Shown here: in pieces, positions 26,050-35,764 of the stretch
How the letters are laid out: each line of letters begins with the position of its first letter
Numbering within the stretch: position 1 is the first letter of the stretch
NCBI GenBank assembly: GCA_964420835.1
Contig: CAYQUO010000012.1
Coordinates: forward strand, 32,233-96,232
From: CAYQUO01 sp964420835
GTDB taxonomy: Bacteria > Chloroflexota > Anaerolineae > Anaerolineales > Anaerolineaceae
Reading direction: 5' to 3'
DNA length: 64,000 bases
Program-made: the position numbers and the translations under genes
Notes under the pieces: model-generated
Database searches by the model: none
Seen by the model: the letters and a program-made list of their open reading frames with translations, nothing else
What the model was told of the DNA's origin: nothing

Positions 26050-28254
26050 ATGAGCGTATTTAACCGAAGCCTTGCCATAACGTTATGTGTTCAAATACTT
26101 ACTGCTTGCACTCCTGTTTCGCCAAAAACCTCCCTCGGCCCAAATAATGATGCATGGTTGGCATCACATATTTTGTCATTTGATTCCATGGATTCGCTTC
26201 AGCCTGAAGCGGAAATAATTTGTGTTTATTACCGCAATCTTGGATCAACAATTGAAGTGCGTATAGATTTTCTAGAATTGTTGCCAAATTCGCAAGTTGA
26301 TTTCCTTTTACTGATGAGCCACTTAAAATTAAATCGGTTTGGTTTTCAGAAAGAACTTTCGACAGATGACTGGGAAGTGATGATCAGGGGGAGGGATTTG
26401 TTGCATTGGGATATGGTCACTTCTGACGGCTATCAAATACAAGGGGGTATTCAAAAAGTTGTCGTCGACATGGATCTGGACTATCTTGTAATAACTCTAA
26501 ATTCAAATGCAATTTCTAGTCGAAAAGACCTTCTTCTAAAAACAATTACGATAGGGTCGGACACACAATTGTTATACGATGAAACAGATTGGCTGTATGT
26601 GCGTGGTATTCCTGATGACAGACAAGCAAGGGTTTTATTGGTGTTCAAGGATACGCTCAATGCCAATACACCCCGGCAATTAATCAGGCAGTGGGACGGG
26701 GCTCACTCTGGACCCTTTGGTCAAAGACATGGTTTGCGATATCTCTTGTTAGCGGTCTCAAAAACCGAAATTCCAATCGTGTTATTAGATTTAAATACTC
26801 CGATGAATCTTCTTAGCCTTGAACTTCTTGGACAGCTTCAATGGGTGATCAACCTGGAAAACAGAGGCCTGATATTATTGCCTGATGTGGCTTTCGGCGA
26901 TCCGGAAGCTTCCGAGATTAGTTTGCAATACAGCCGATTGAATGGACTTAAACATGGCATGAAAATGAGCAAATTTGCCTCGATTCAGAAATCCTCATTT
27001 CCTCAGGATGATTATTCATATTATTTTGTAAATGAAACCCTCAAAGAGGGCGATTCATTATCAACAAATGAAACACTTTCCTATAACCTGGAGGCGTTAA
27101 TTGATATTTCCGGACTCACTTTCAAAGCGAAGCAATTATTAATTCTGGCAGCAATTGATGGCTCACAATCCACCTACCTGGTAATGGGGGGTAGTGTCAG
27201 GAATACTGCATGGGCTGATGCAAAAGTATCTGGCACTATTTTTGAATATTTAAAATCACATCCATGGATTAATGTACTTGATGCACATGAACTTGGTTTG
27301 TCCGTAAAATCCTCTTCCAGGTACCTACAAGTTTGGAAGAGTTCCAAAAATGCCGGCGAAAAAGATCAGTCGCAAAATGATGGTTATTCTTATTGGGAAA
27401 AATATTCGATACTCCAATCAAATCCAGCCAGAGATTTAATCTGGTCAAATTATCTAGCGTTAACAACCGATACTCAGGAATTGACTGAAGAGGTTTTTAA
27501 AAGACTCGAATCATCAAATGGTTATTGGATGAAAATTGCAGAATGGGCTGCATCACCAAGTGTTCAATCTGAATGTTTCAACGATTATGCATCAGACCTT
27601 ACGCCTATGTGCGTTCTCTCATCAAAATCATCCATACTACTGATTAATTCGAGCACAGCATCAATAGAGTATTCCATCGGAATTAACCAACTTCATGGGA
27701 AGAATGATTCCAATCCATCAAATCCCTTTAAAGTTATTTTTTTCCAGCATCCATTTTTTAGTGCTAAAACACCCAGGAATGATGAAAATTCAGGAATTAA
27801 TGGAATTGACTTAGAGTCTGGTGGAAAGGCACATTTTCTGATTAAAAATGATAAGAACACCATTCAACTGGAGCGGGTTGGTGATGGGTGCAGAATTGAT
27901 TACAAGTTGCAGGGTGAAAGGGTGGAAATTGGAATCAGCAATTGTCCAAAAATGGATTTAATTATTGAGAAAATTCCGGTCTTGGGGTATGTAGGCGATT
28001 TTCCTGATCTTTCAAACATAAATTCAACCACCGATCGTAATTTGGCGAATTCACTATTGTGTCCCACAATATCAATAACAGGAACAGAATGGGAGGTGGA
28101 AGGAATTGAGGCCATTAAGGGTTTACTTCGCGAACCGGAAAATCCGGATATGGATTATCCACCTCTATTTTTCTTGCCTTATGGAACTACTGTCTACCAA
28201 TTGATGGAATCAAAATCCATAACAATAGGTTATAGCATGACATCCTGTTCCTAA
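26050..28254 (+). CDS. Large lipoprotein of unknown function
   Basis: From the ATG at 26050 (a longer frame opens at 26011) the product is 734 residues. A short basic leader and lipobox LTACTP mark a lipoprotein; the rest has no further membrane span. No domain is recognised. Several stretches look like beta-rich or glycosidase-like folds (IDMDLDYLVIT-type strands, PIVLLDLNTPMNLLS, GLILLPDVAFGDP), but this is only impression. Two cysteines in CFNDYASDLTPMC and others near the C-terminus could pair outside the cell. It begins 57 bp after the metallopeptidase and may be read with it. Confidence 0.7.
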   Translation: MSVFNRSLAITLCVQILTACTPVSPKTSLGPNNDAWLASHILSFDSMDSLQPEAEIICVYYRNLGSTIEVRIDFLELLPNSQVDFLLLMSHLKLNRFGFQKELSTDDWEVMIRGRDLLHWDMVTSDGYQIQGGIQKVVVDMDLDYLVITLNSNAISSRKDLLLKTITIGSDTQLLYDETDWLYVRGIPDDRQARVLLVFKDTLNANTPRQLIRQWDGAHSGPFGQRHGLRYLLLAVSKTEIPIVLLDLNTPMNLLSLELLGQLQWVINLENRGLILLPDVAFGDPEASEISLQYSRLNGLKHGMKMSKFASIQKSSFPQDDYSYYFVNETLKEGDSLSTNETLSYNLEALIDISGLTFKAKQLLILAAIDGSQSTYLVMGGSVRNTAWADAKVSGTIFEYLKSHPWINVLDAHELGLSVKSSSRYLQVWKSSKNAGEKDQSQNDGYSYWEKYSILQSNPARDLIWSNYLALTTDTQELTEEVFKRLESSNGYWMKIAEWAASPSVQSECFNDYASDLTPMCVLSSKSSILLINSSTASIEYSIGINQLHGKNDSNPSNPFKVIFFQHPFFSAKTPRNDENSGINGIDLESGGKAHFLIKNDKNTIQLERVGDGCRIDYKLQGERVEIGISNCPKMDLIIEKIPVLGYVGDFPDLSNINSTTDRNLANSLLCPTISITGTEWEVEGIEAIKGLLREPENPDMDYPPLFFLPYGTTVYQLMESKSITIGYSMTSCS

Positions 28255-28310
28255 ATAGGCACTATTCAACGTATTAAGAGTACGAGACTGGGAGGCTGGG
28301 GAAATAATTG

Positions 28311-29318
28311 TTAAGATTGAATAAGGCTTCGCTTGAGCAGGTCCCTCATCGCAAACGCCCGAGACGCACCGAGCGCAGTACAAGTTAACGGCTCATCTAC
28401 CAGATATGCTGGTATCCCAAGAGACCTTGTCAAGTATTTATCTATACCTCGTAATAATGAAGTGCCTCCACATAAAGCAACACCTCGATCAATGATATCC
28501 GAAATTAATTCCGGAGGAGTTTTCTCAAGGACCCGTTTGGAAGCGGAAATGATTTCATTCAAGGTGTCTTGCAATGCTTCTACTATATCATCAGTGGATA
28601 AAGTTAAGGGCCGTGGTAGACCAGTCACCTGGTCCTGTCCCTGGACTTCCATGGTTTGCTGCTGGTCTTGCGGTAGCGCCGCACCAATCCGAATTTTCAA
28701 TTGTTCAGCAGTTGGCTGGCCGATAATGATCCCAAATTTTCTTCGAACAAAGGAAATGATTGCCTCATCCAGCCGCAAACCACCGGTACGGATTTTCTCA
28801 GCGGTTACGATGCCATTCATTGCCAGGATAGCAATTTGTGAGGTCCCTCCTCCCAGGGAGATGATCATGTTCCCGGATGGAGTGCTGATTGGCAGGTCGA
28901 CACCAATTGCTGCAGCCAATGGTTGTTGAATTAAAAAGACCTCACGGCTACCGGAACCCAACCCTGCTTCGTATGCTGCCCGAGTTTCAACGCTTGTGAT
29001 GCCATATGGAATTGTAATCATCAGCCTGGGGCGAAAAAAAAGCATGGGCCCTGATACTTTTCGAATAAGGTAGCCAAGTAATATTTCCGTTATCTCATAT
29101 TCTGCAATTACACCACTTTGCAGCGGGCGAATTACTTCTATCGAATCGGGCACTTTGCCATACATGTCTTTGGCTGCTTGCCCCCATTCGACCATTTTTT
29201 GCTCCTCGATCATCAGCGCTACCACAGTGGGTTCCTGTAAAAGAACCTGATTGTTCTCAACGATGGAGGTCGTGATCGTACCCAGGTCAATACCGAGTTC
29301 TCTAGTTAGCATTGCCAT
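28311..29318 (-). CDS. MreB-like actin homologue (second copy)
   Basis: A 335-residue ASKHA ATPase of the MreB family. Motifs: ELGIDLGTITTSIVEN (phosphate 1), MIISLGGGTSQIAILAMNG (phosphate 2), ALCGGTSLLRGIDKYLTRSLGIP (adenosine), plus the family stretch VIRPLQSGVIAEYEITE. It is clearly a paralogue of the mreB at 47.4 kb but diverged: for instance LGTITTSIV here versus LGTANTLVN there. It lies 33 bp after atpC on the same strand, so it is probably co-transcribed with the F1-ATPase genes. Its filament role may differ from that of the mreBCD copy. Confidence 0.9.
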   Translation of the reverse strand: MAMLTRELGIDLGTITTSIVENNQVLLQEPTVVALMIEEQKMVEWGQAAKDMYGKVPDSIEVIRPLQSGVIAEYEITEILLGYLIRKVSGPMLFFRPRLMITIPYGITSVETRAAYEAGLGSGSREVFLIQQPLAAAIGVDLPISTPSGNMIISLGGGTSQIAILAMNGIVTAEKIRTGGLRLDEAIISFVRRKFGIIIGQPTAEQLKIRIGAALPQDQQQTMEVQGQDQVTGLPRPLTLSTDDIVEALQDTLNEIISASKRVLEKTPPELISDIIDRGVALCGGTSLLRGIDKYLTRSLGIPAYLVDEPLTCTALGASRAFAMRDLLKRSLIQS

Positions 29319-29351
29319 AATGATATCCTCTATATTCCCTGGGTTTGCATA

Positions 29352-29786
29352 TTAATACTGCCGTTTTTCGCGATGAAAACGGTTGAAGGCGTTTATTCGC
29401 AAATTCGACCGATGAAGGGCTGCTTTCAATGTCAGGTATTGATCAGAATCTGGTGGGACACCTTTGGCCAATATTGCTTCAATACGCTTCTTTGCCTCTT
29501 CCGCTCTTTGCAAATTGATCTTTTCAACATCCTCTGCCGCATCAGCCAGGATTGTAACTTGGTCTGGTTGTACTTCTGCAACACCGCCAGAGACGGTGAA
29601 ATAATTGTCTGATTGATTCAAGCGCACCGTGATAATTCCGGGCTGGAGTGCTGTTAGCAATGGAGAATGATTTGGTAATATTCCCATGGCGCCAGCCGCC
29701 CCTGGTAACAATACAATATCCGCCTCACCAGAATAAACGACATGGTCTTGGGAAACGATTTCACACCGAATGGTCATTCCTTGCAT
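29352..29786 (-). CDS. atpC: F1-ATPase epsilon subunit
   Basis: A 144-residue epsilon subunit: N-terminal beta sandwich (CEIVSQDHVVYSGEADIVLLPG, GILPNHSPLLTAL, VSGGVAEVQPDQVTILADAAE) and a C-terminal helical hairpin (ERAEEAKKRIEAIL-type). It belongs to the central stalk and regulates hydrolysis. It starts 2 bp after the atpD stop and is the last ATPase gene of the group. Confidence 0.95.
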   Translation of the reverse strand: MQGMTIRCEIVSQDHVVYSGEADIVLLPGAAGAMGILPNHSPLLTALQPGIITVRLNQSDNYFTVSGGVAEVQPDQVTILADAAEDVEKINLQRAEEAKKRIEAILAKGVPPDSDQYLTLKAALHRSNLRINAFNRFHREKRQY

Positions 29787-29788
29787 TC

Positions 29789-31189
29789 CTAACTGGCTTG
29801 TGCGAGCAATTTCTTGCCATTTTCGTAAGCCTCTTCAATGGGCCCAACCATGTAAAAGGCTTGTTCGGGTAGGTCATCACATTTACCGTCCAGGATTTCT
29901 CGAAAGCCCCGCACGGTATCCTGTAGGGAAACATATTTGCCAGCCATGCCTGTAAATTGTTCAGCGACGTACATGGGCTGTGAGAAGAAACGCTCAATCT
30001 TCCGGGCGCGAGAAACAACAATTTTGTCATCCTCGCTGAGTTCATCCATTCCAAGAATTGCAATAATATCCTGTAGATCCTTGTAACGTTGTAATACCCT
30101 TTGGACATTTCTGGCAGTGTGATAATGTTCCTCGCCAACGATATTAGGAGACAAAATACGCGATGTGGATTCCAGCGGGTCGACAGCAGGATAAATGGAT
30201 TTTTCAGCAATTGACCTCTCAAGTGCGATGGTGGCATCAAGATGGGTGAAAGTGGCAACCGGAGCCGGGTCTGAATAATCATCAGCAGGAACATATACTG
30301 CCTGCATGGATGTGATCGAACCTTGCCGTGTGGTTGTAATCCTTTCTTGCAATTCTCCCATCTCGGTGGACAAGGTTGGCTGATAACCAACAGCGGAGGG
30401 CATTCTTCCTAATAAGGCGGATACCTCCGACCCTGACATGGTGAATCGGAATATATTATCGATGAACAACAATACGTCCATGCCCTGATCGCGAAAATAT
30501 TCAGCCATGGCAAGGCCTGTAAGCGCAACACGGAGGCGCACACCGGGAGGTTCATTCATCTGCCCAAATACCATAACGGTATCCTTAATCACCCCTGATT
30601 CCAACATTTCCCGATATAGTTGAGTGCCTTCCCTCGTTCTTTCACCGACACCCGCAAAAACTGATTTTCCTTGATGCACCGTGGCAATTGAACGAATAAG
30701 TTCCATGATGATTACGGTTTTCCCAACCCCGGCACCGCCGAAGATGCCGGTTTTCCCCCCTTTTGTGAACGGTGCAATCAAGTCAATTACCTTGAGCCCG
30801 GTTTCAAAAACTTCCACTTTTATTGATTGTTGATCGAATGAGGGCGCAGGCCGATGGATTGGATAATAGATATCTGAATCAATTTTCCCCAGATTGTCGA
30901 TTGGGTTTCCTGTAACGTTAAGGATCCTGCCAAGAGTAGCAGGGCCGACGGGGACTTTTATCGGTTCATAAGAACGGGTGACGAGTGCTCCCCGATGCAA
31001 TCCATCGGTACTATTCATTGCCACACACCGCACTTCGTTATCCCCCAGTTGATTTTCCACTTCGAGAACCAACCCATTGTGATTAATATGATCCACATGC
31101 AAAGCTTCATATATGCCGGGCAAATCCCCATCTGCAAACTTCACATCAACCACACTACCCTGGACTTGGGTGACAACTCCTGATTGCAT
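29789..31189 (-). CDS. atpD: F1-ATPase beta subunit
   Basis: The catalytic subunit, 466 residues from the ATG at 31189. The frame opens further upstream, but GGAGG lies 8 bp before this second ATG (MQSGVVTQVQG), which matches family N-termini. Motifs: Walker A GGAGVGKTVIIMEL, GVGERTREG with the catalytic Glu region, Walker B VLLFIDNIFRFT, and GSEVSALLGRMPSAVGYQPTL. It lies 22 bp after atpG. Confidence 0.97.
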   Translation of the reverse strand: MQSGVVTQVQGSVVDVKFADGDLPGIYEALHVDHINHNGLVLEVENQLGDNEVRCVAMNSTDGLHRGALVTRSYEPIKVPVGPATLGRILNVTGNPIDNLGKIDSDIYYPIHRPAPSFDQQSIKVEVFETGLKVIDLIAPFTKGGKTGIFGGAGVGKTVIIMELIRSIATVHQGKSVFAGVGERTREGTQLYREMLESGVIKDTVMVFGQMNEPPGVRLRVALTGLAMAEYFRDQGMDVLLFIDNIFRFTMSGSEVSALLGRMPSAVGYQPTLSTEMGELQERITTTRQGSITSMQAVYVPADDYSDPAPVATFTHLDATIALERSIAEKSIYPAVDPLESTSRILSPNIVGEEHYHTARNVQRVLQRYKDLQDIIAILGMDELSEDDKIVVSRARKIERFFSQPMYVAEQFTGMAGKYVSLQDTVRGFREILDGKCDDLPEQAFYMVGPIEEAYENGKKLLAQAS

Positions 31190-31211
31190 GTGCATATCCT
31201 CCGCTCGTACA

Positions 31212-32114
31212 TTATCCGTTTTTGCCAGACAAGGCTTCAGAACCAGAAGATATATCGAGCATATCATTGGTAATTGTTTGTTGTCTGACCTTGTTGTAAT
31301 CCAATTGTAATAAACCCATTAATTCATTGGCATTTTCTGTTGCATTTCGCATGGCAAGCATCCGAGCTGTCTGCTCGCTTGCCTGAGAAGAAAGGATCGC
31401 CTGATAAATTTGAACCGTGGTGAAACGGGGAATAATTTCGGATAATAGTTTTTCCTGTTCCGGCTCATATATATAAACCGGACTGGAGTTTTGGTAATTA
31501 TTAGTTAATGATTGTTCTGATGCATCTTTTTCCCCGGTTATTACCAGAGGTAGAAGTTTTTTAAACACAATTTCCTGCTGAGCCTTTGAACGAAATTCAG
31601 TATACGAAAGATAAACCTGATCAAAATTGCCGTTCAAATATTCTTGAATAATTAATTTTCCTAGAGGGGATACCTCCAAATAACTTACTGGAATTGACAG
31701 ATTGCTAAACTCAGCCAGTACCTGCAATCGTCTCCGAATCAACAACTCCCTTCCTTTTTTCCCAACAACGATAAAGGAAACCGGGCTATTTAATTCAAGA
31801 GAATGCTTCAAAGTATTTTTTAATATATTGACATTATATGCTCCTGCCAGGCCTCGATCGCCGGAAATCATTAATACCATTATCCGTTTAATTTCAGATC
31901 TCTCATTAAGTAAGGGGTGTAAATATGCCTGGCCGGGTTGCCTGGCAAGATGAACAAGTACTTTCCAGGCTTTTTCTGAATATGGTGTCGCAGTACTAAC
32001 TGCCTGCATTGCTTTGCGCACCTTGCTGGCACTGATGGTCTCCAGGGCGTGTGTAACCTGGGAGATGTTTTTAATGCTCCCAATGCGGAGCCTCATTTCG
32101 CGAGTGGATGCCAT
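31212..32114 (-). CDS. atpG: F1-ATPase gamma subunit
   Basis: A 300-residue central-stalk subunit. It starts STREMRLRIGSIKNISQVTHALE and ends in a conserved region with ARMLAMRNATENANELMG and YNKVRQQTITNDMLDI, both highly diagnostic for gamma. The middle has GDRGLAGAYNVNI. It lies 20 bp after atpA. Confidence 0.96.
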   Translation of the reverse strand: MASTREMRLRIGSIKNISQVTHALETISASKVRKAMQAVSTATPYSEKAWKVLVHLARQPGQAYLHPLLNERSEIKRIMVLMISGDRGLAGAYNVNILKNTLKHSLELNSPVSFIVVGKKGRELLIRRRLQVLAEFSNLSIPVSYLEVSPLGKLIIQEYLNGNFDQVYLSYTEFRSKAQQEIVFKKLLPLVITGEKDASEQSLTNNYQNSSPVYIYEPEQEKLLSEIIPRFTTVQIYQAILSSQASEQTARMLAMRNATENANELMGLLQLDYNKVRQQTITNDMLDISSGSEALSGKNG

Positions 32115-32134
32115 TGGTTAGGAATAATCCTGCA

Positions 32135-33802
32135 TTAGTTGACCCAGGTTGAATTAAAACCATCAATTGCTGTTTTAAGTTTGTCGATGGTGTTCGTGCT
32201 GATGGTACTGGTGAAAGTGATTTCCTTACAAAACTCAGGATAGGATGCGCTGATGTATTTAATTAAATCTTTCTCCCAATCCCGGACTTTTTCAATTGGT
32301 ATTTGATCTGCATAGCCATTGGTTCCAGCAAACAGAATGATCACCTCTTCAGCCAGTGGCATTGGATCGTATTGCTCTTGTTTTAATATTTCCTGCAAGC
32401 GTTGTCCTCGATTTATCTGGGCCTGGGTGGATTTGTCTAGGTCTGATCCAAATTGTGCAAAGGCGGCAAGGTCACGATACATTGCCATGTCCAACCGTAA
32501 ACGTCCGGCCACTTGACGCATCGCATTGGTTTGTGCAGATCCTCCCACACGTGAAACAGAAATTCCCACATTAATTGCAGGTCGAATACCGGCATTGAAT
32601 AAGTTGGTTTCCAGGTAAATTTGACCATCCGTAATTGAAATAACGTTGGTAGGGATATATGCTGAAACATCTCCCAGCAATGTTTCAATGATAGGCAAGG
32701 CGGTTAATGAACCCCCACTGCCTGTTACTTTCATCACTTTATTGGTGGATGAATTGGGAAGTTGCTCAAGGTCGCTTTTTGCATCATGGTAGGAACGAGG
32801 GCCATCGTAAACCTTCTGGTTAATACTGTCTTTTTGTTCGGCTGAATTTCCCGGGTGGGAATTGGGGACAATAACATATTTATCCGCCAGACGCGCAGCC
32901 CGTTCAAGCAATCGAGAATGAAGATAAAAAACATCTCCTGGATATGCTTCGCGACCAGGTGGTCGGCGTAGAAGCAGGGACACTTGCCGGTAAGCCCACG
33001 CATGTTTTGACAAATCATCGTATACAACCAAAGCATCCCTACCCCTGTCCATGAAATCCTCTCCGATCGCGCAACCGGCATACGGGGCGATGTACTGTAA
33101 TGCAGCAGCATCATCGGCAGAAGCAACCACTACAACAGTATGTTCCATTGCCCCCATTTGCTCGAGCACTGCAACAGTTCGTGCCACAGCGGCTTTTTTC
33201 TGACCGATAGCGACATAGATACAAAACAAGTCTTTTCCTTTTTGATTGATAATGGTATCGATTGCAAGGGCGGTTTTTCCAGTTTGACGATCCCCAATAA
33301 TTAACTCACGTTGACCACGGCCTATGGGTATCATCGAATCGATTGCTTTAATGCCCGTCTGAACTGGTTCATTAACATCCTGGCGTTCAATTACACCAGC
33401 TGCAATTCTCTCCATTGGGCGATAGTGTGAAAAGGTCAATGCGCCTTTGCCATCCAATGGCTGACCTAATGGATTAATAACACGGCCAATTAATCCTTCG
33501 CCCACAGGGACAGAAATAATTCGTCCGGTTGCTTTGACCACCATACCGCTACGAACATGTGATGCATCTCCCAGGATAATGACGCCTACAGAAGTCTTTT
33601 CAAGGTTGAAAACAATGCCCATTATTCCATTTTCAAATTGGACTAATTCCTGAGAGCCAACATTGGCCAAGCCTTCAACACTTGCAATTCCATCTCCCGT
33701 TTCAATTACTTTCCCTACATCTTTTAGTTCATATCGGGATTGAAAGGAATTGATTTTCTGGTGTATTTCTGCGGTAATATGATCAATAGGATTACCAAAC
33801 AT
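32135..33802 (-). CDS. atpA: F1-ATPase alpha subunit
   Basis: The ATG at 33802 is chosen over the one at 33847: it has GGAGGT 4 bp upstream, and a TATAAT box would place transcription start at about 33846, after the first ATG. Product 555 residues, about 50 longer than usual, mainly through a C-terminal tail. Motifs: Walker A GDRQTGKTALAID, VVYDDLSKHAWAYRQ, LLLRRPPGREAYPGDVFY and GGSLTALPIIET. It opens an atpA-atpG-atpD-atpC unit that lacks atpH (delta) and the Fo genes. Confidence 0.96.
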   Translation of the reverse strand: MFGNPIDHITAEIHQKINSFQSRYELKDVGKVIETGDGIASVEGLANVGSQELVQFENGIMGIVFNLEKTSVGVIILGDASHVRSGMVVKATGRIISVPVGEGLIGRVINPLGQPLDGKGALTFSHYRPMERIAAGVIERQDVNEPVQTGIKAIDSMIPIGRGQRELIIGDRQTGKTALAIDTIINQKGKDLFCIYVAIGQKKAAVARTVAVLEQMGAMEHTVVVVASADDAAALQYIAPYAGCAIGEDFMDRGRDALVVYDDLSKHAWAYRQVSLLLRRPPGREAYPGDVFYLHSRLLERAARLADKYVIVPNSHPGNSAEQKDSINQKVYDGPRSYHDAKSDLEQLPNSSTNKVMKVTGSGGSLTALPIIETLLGDVSAYIPTNVISITDGQIYLETNLFNAGIRPAINVGISVSRVGGSAQTNAMRQVAGRLRLDMAMYRDLAAFAQFGSDLDKSTQAQINRGQRLQEILKQEQYDPMPLAEEVIILFAGTNGYADQIPIEKVRDWEKDLIKYISASYPEFCKEITFTSTISTNTIDKLKTAIDGFNSTWVN

Positions 33803-33852
33803 TCTACCTCCAATGTTATCATCACCAGGAATTACGCCTAACTCCATGACTT

Positions 33853-33858
33853 ATTATA
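33853..33858 (-). promoter_or_regulatory. -10 box for the atpAGDC operon
   Basis: TATAAT on the minus strand about 50 bp before the atpA start. The -35 region (AATCAT) is poor. Confidence 0.35.
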
Positions 33859-33978
33859 AATTATGAGAAACATTCATGATTTGAATAAATGCACAAAGTG
33901 CGATAATACCTGAAGAGATGTTTCTTGTCCAGTTTGTGTTGTTTTTACACCAAATTCTCAAATCGACCTCGTGATTGC

Positions 33979-35628
33979 TTAATAACTGGCAGGAGTATGG
34001 TATTCTCCCCAAGCGTCTCGTAATACCCGACAAATTTCACCCAAGGTAATATTTCCATCGACGCATTGAATAAGGATAGGCATAAGGTTCTCATTCGACT
34101 TTGACGCAACTCGTAGATGATTAAGGAGTTCGTTGACTCTAGCACCATTTCTTGATGTTCTTAATTGTTCCAGTTTGTGTTGTTGTTGTGTTTCAATGGC
34201 GGGATTTACCTTCAGGTATTCCATGTCAACCGGCTCACCAGTTTCGAACGCATTGACGCCTACAACTGTAATATCTTTTTCTTCAATTTTCTTTTGGTAC
34301 TTATAGGCAGCTTCTTGGATTTCAGACTGGATGTAACCTTTCTCAATTGCCGCCAGTACACCACCAATACGGTCGATTTTTTCAATGTATTCACATGCAT
34401 GAGCTTCAATTTGATTTGTTAGCCGTTCAAGCAAATACGAACCAGCGAGAGGGTCAATAATATCCGCAACACCCGATTCATACGCAATGACCTGTTGGGT
34501 GCGAAGAGCAGTTCTAACCGATTTTTCTGTTGGCAGCCAAAGTGCTTCATCCTTGCTGTTCGTGTGAAGAGATTGAGAACCTCCCAGGATTGCTGCAAGT
34601 GCCTGGATTGTTACTCTGATAATATTATTTTCTGGTTGTTGTGCAGTTAAGGTTGATCCTGCAGTTTGGGTATGAAAACGAAGCATTAACGATTGAGGTT
34701 TTTTTGCCCCAAACCTTTCCTTCATAATTCGAGCCCATAATCGTCGCGCGGCACGGTATTTGGCCACTTCCTCCAGGAGATTGTTGTGAGCATTAAAGAA
34801 AAAAGAGATTCGTGAAGCAAAATCATCCACATCCATCCCGGCATTTATGGCTGCATTAACGTAGGCTATGGCATTGGCAAGTGTGAAAGCAACCTCTTGG
34901 ACAGCCGTTGAACCCGCCTCACGAATATGGTATCCGGAAATGCTGATCGCATTCCAATTTGGCAACTTATCCATACAATAGGACAAAACGTCGGTGATTA
35001 ACCTCATGGATGGGACAGGTGGAAATATATAGGTTCCTCGTGCAACATATTCTTTCAATATATCATTTTGGATGGTACCGCGGAGATTTTTTTCTGATAT
35101 TCCCCGCCTGCGGGCAATAACAATATACATTGCCAAAAGGATTGCTGCCGGAGCATTAATCGTCATGCTTGTAGATACTTTGTCAAGAGGTATATCCTTG
35201 AACAAAGCTTCCATATCTACTATTGATGAAATGGATACTCCCACTTTTCCCACTTCACCCAGCGAAAGTTCATCGTCTGCGTCGTAACCTATCTGTGTGG
35301 GAAGATCAAAAGCAATAGACAATCCTGTCTGCCCCTGCTCAAGCAGGTATTTGAACCTGGCATTTGATTCTTCTGCTGACGCGTAGCCGGCATATTGGCG
35401 CATGGTCCAAAGGCGGCTGCGATACATAGTTGGCTGAATGCCTCTTGTATATGGAAATTCACCAGGAAATCCAATGTCTTTCATGTAATCGATTTCATCG
35501 GGAACATCAATGGGTGGCAATTCAAATCCCGACGGTGTTGAAAAAACCGATTTTCTTACTGGAAATCTTTCAATGGCTGGGTTTAACGTCTCATTAATCC
35601 AGCGTTGGTGTTCTTCGTGTATTTTCAT
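33979..35628 (-). CDS. Methylmalonyl-CoA mutase large (catalytic) subunit
   Basis: A 549-residue protein covering only the substrate-binding TIM barrel; the cobalamin-binding domain must be on a separate small subunit, not in the window. Motifs: FPYTRGIQPTMYRSRLWTMRQYAG with the tyrosine used to bind methylmalonyl-CoA, GLSIAFDLPTQIGYD, SISGYHIREAGSTAVQE, and HTQTAGSTLTAQQPENN. It interconverts methylmalonyl-CoA and succinyl-CoA in propionate metabolism; ethylmalonyl- or isobutyryl-type activity is less likely but not excluded. AGGTG lies 5 bp before the ATG. Transcribed divergently from the DUF1786 gene. Confidence 0.93.
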   Translation of the reverse strand: MKIHEEHQRWINETLNPAIERFPVRKSVFSTPSGFELPPIDVPDEIDYMKDIGFPGEFPYTRGIQPTMYRSRLWTMRQYAGYASAEESNARFKYLLEQGQTGLSIAFDLPTQIGYDADDELSLGEVGKVGVSISSIVDMEALFKDIPLDKVSTSMTINAPAAILLAMYIVIARRRGISEKNLRGTIQNDILKEYVARGTYIFPPVPSMRLITDVLSYCMDKLPNWNAISISGYHIREAGSTAVQEVAFTLANAIAYVNAAINAGMDVDDFASRISFFFNAHNNLLEEVAKYRAARRLWARIMKERFGAKKPQSLMLRFHTQTAGSTLTAQQPENNIIRVTIQALAAILGGSQSLHTNSKDEALWLPTEKSVRTALRTQQVIAYESGVADIIDPLAGSYLLERLTNQIEAHACEYIEKIDRIGGVLAAIEKGYIQSEIQEAAYKYQKKIEEKDITVVGVNAFETGEPVDMEYLKVNPAIETQQQHKLEQLRTSRNGARVNELLNHLRVASKSNENLMPILIQCVDGNITLGEICRVLRDAWGEYHTPASY

Positions 35629-35764
35629 AATGCACCTCTTTAAGACCGGGTCATTTAAAGATGAGTATATACAATTTGCTGAACAATCAGAAAAATGGAT
35701 TAATGGTAAACTTTTTCCGTTAATTGCAAATTATCGAAAAAAAATATTGAGCAACATAGATAAG

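Noticed and set aside
35510..35764. Extended N-terminus for the DUF1786 protein
   Set aside because: It overlaps the divergent mutase start, and the family N-terminus begins at 35765.
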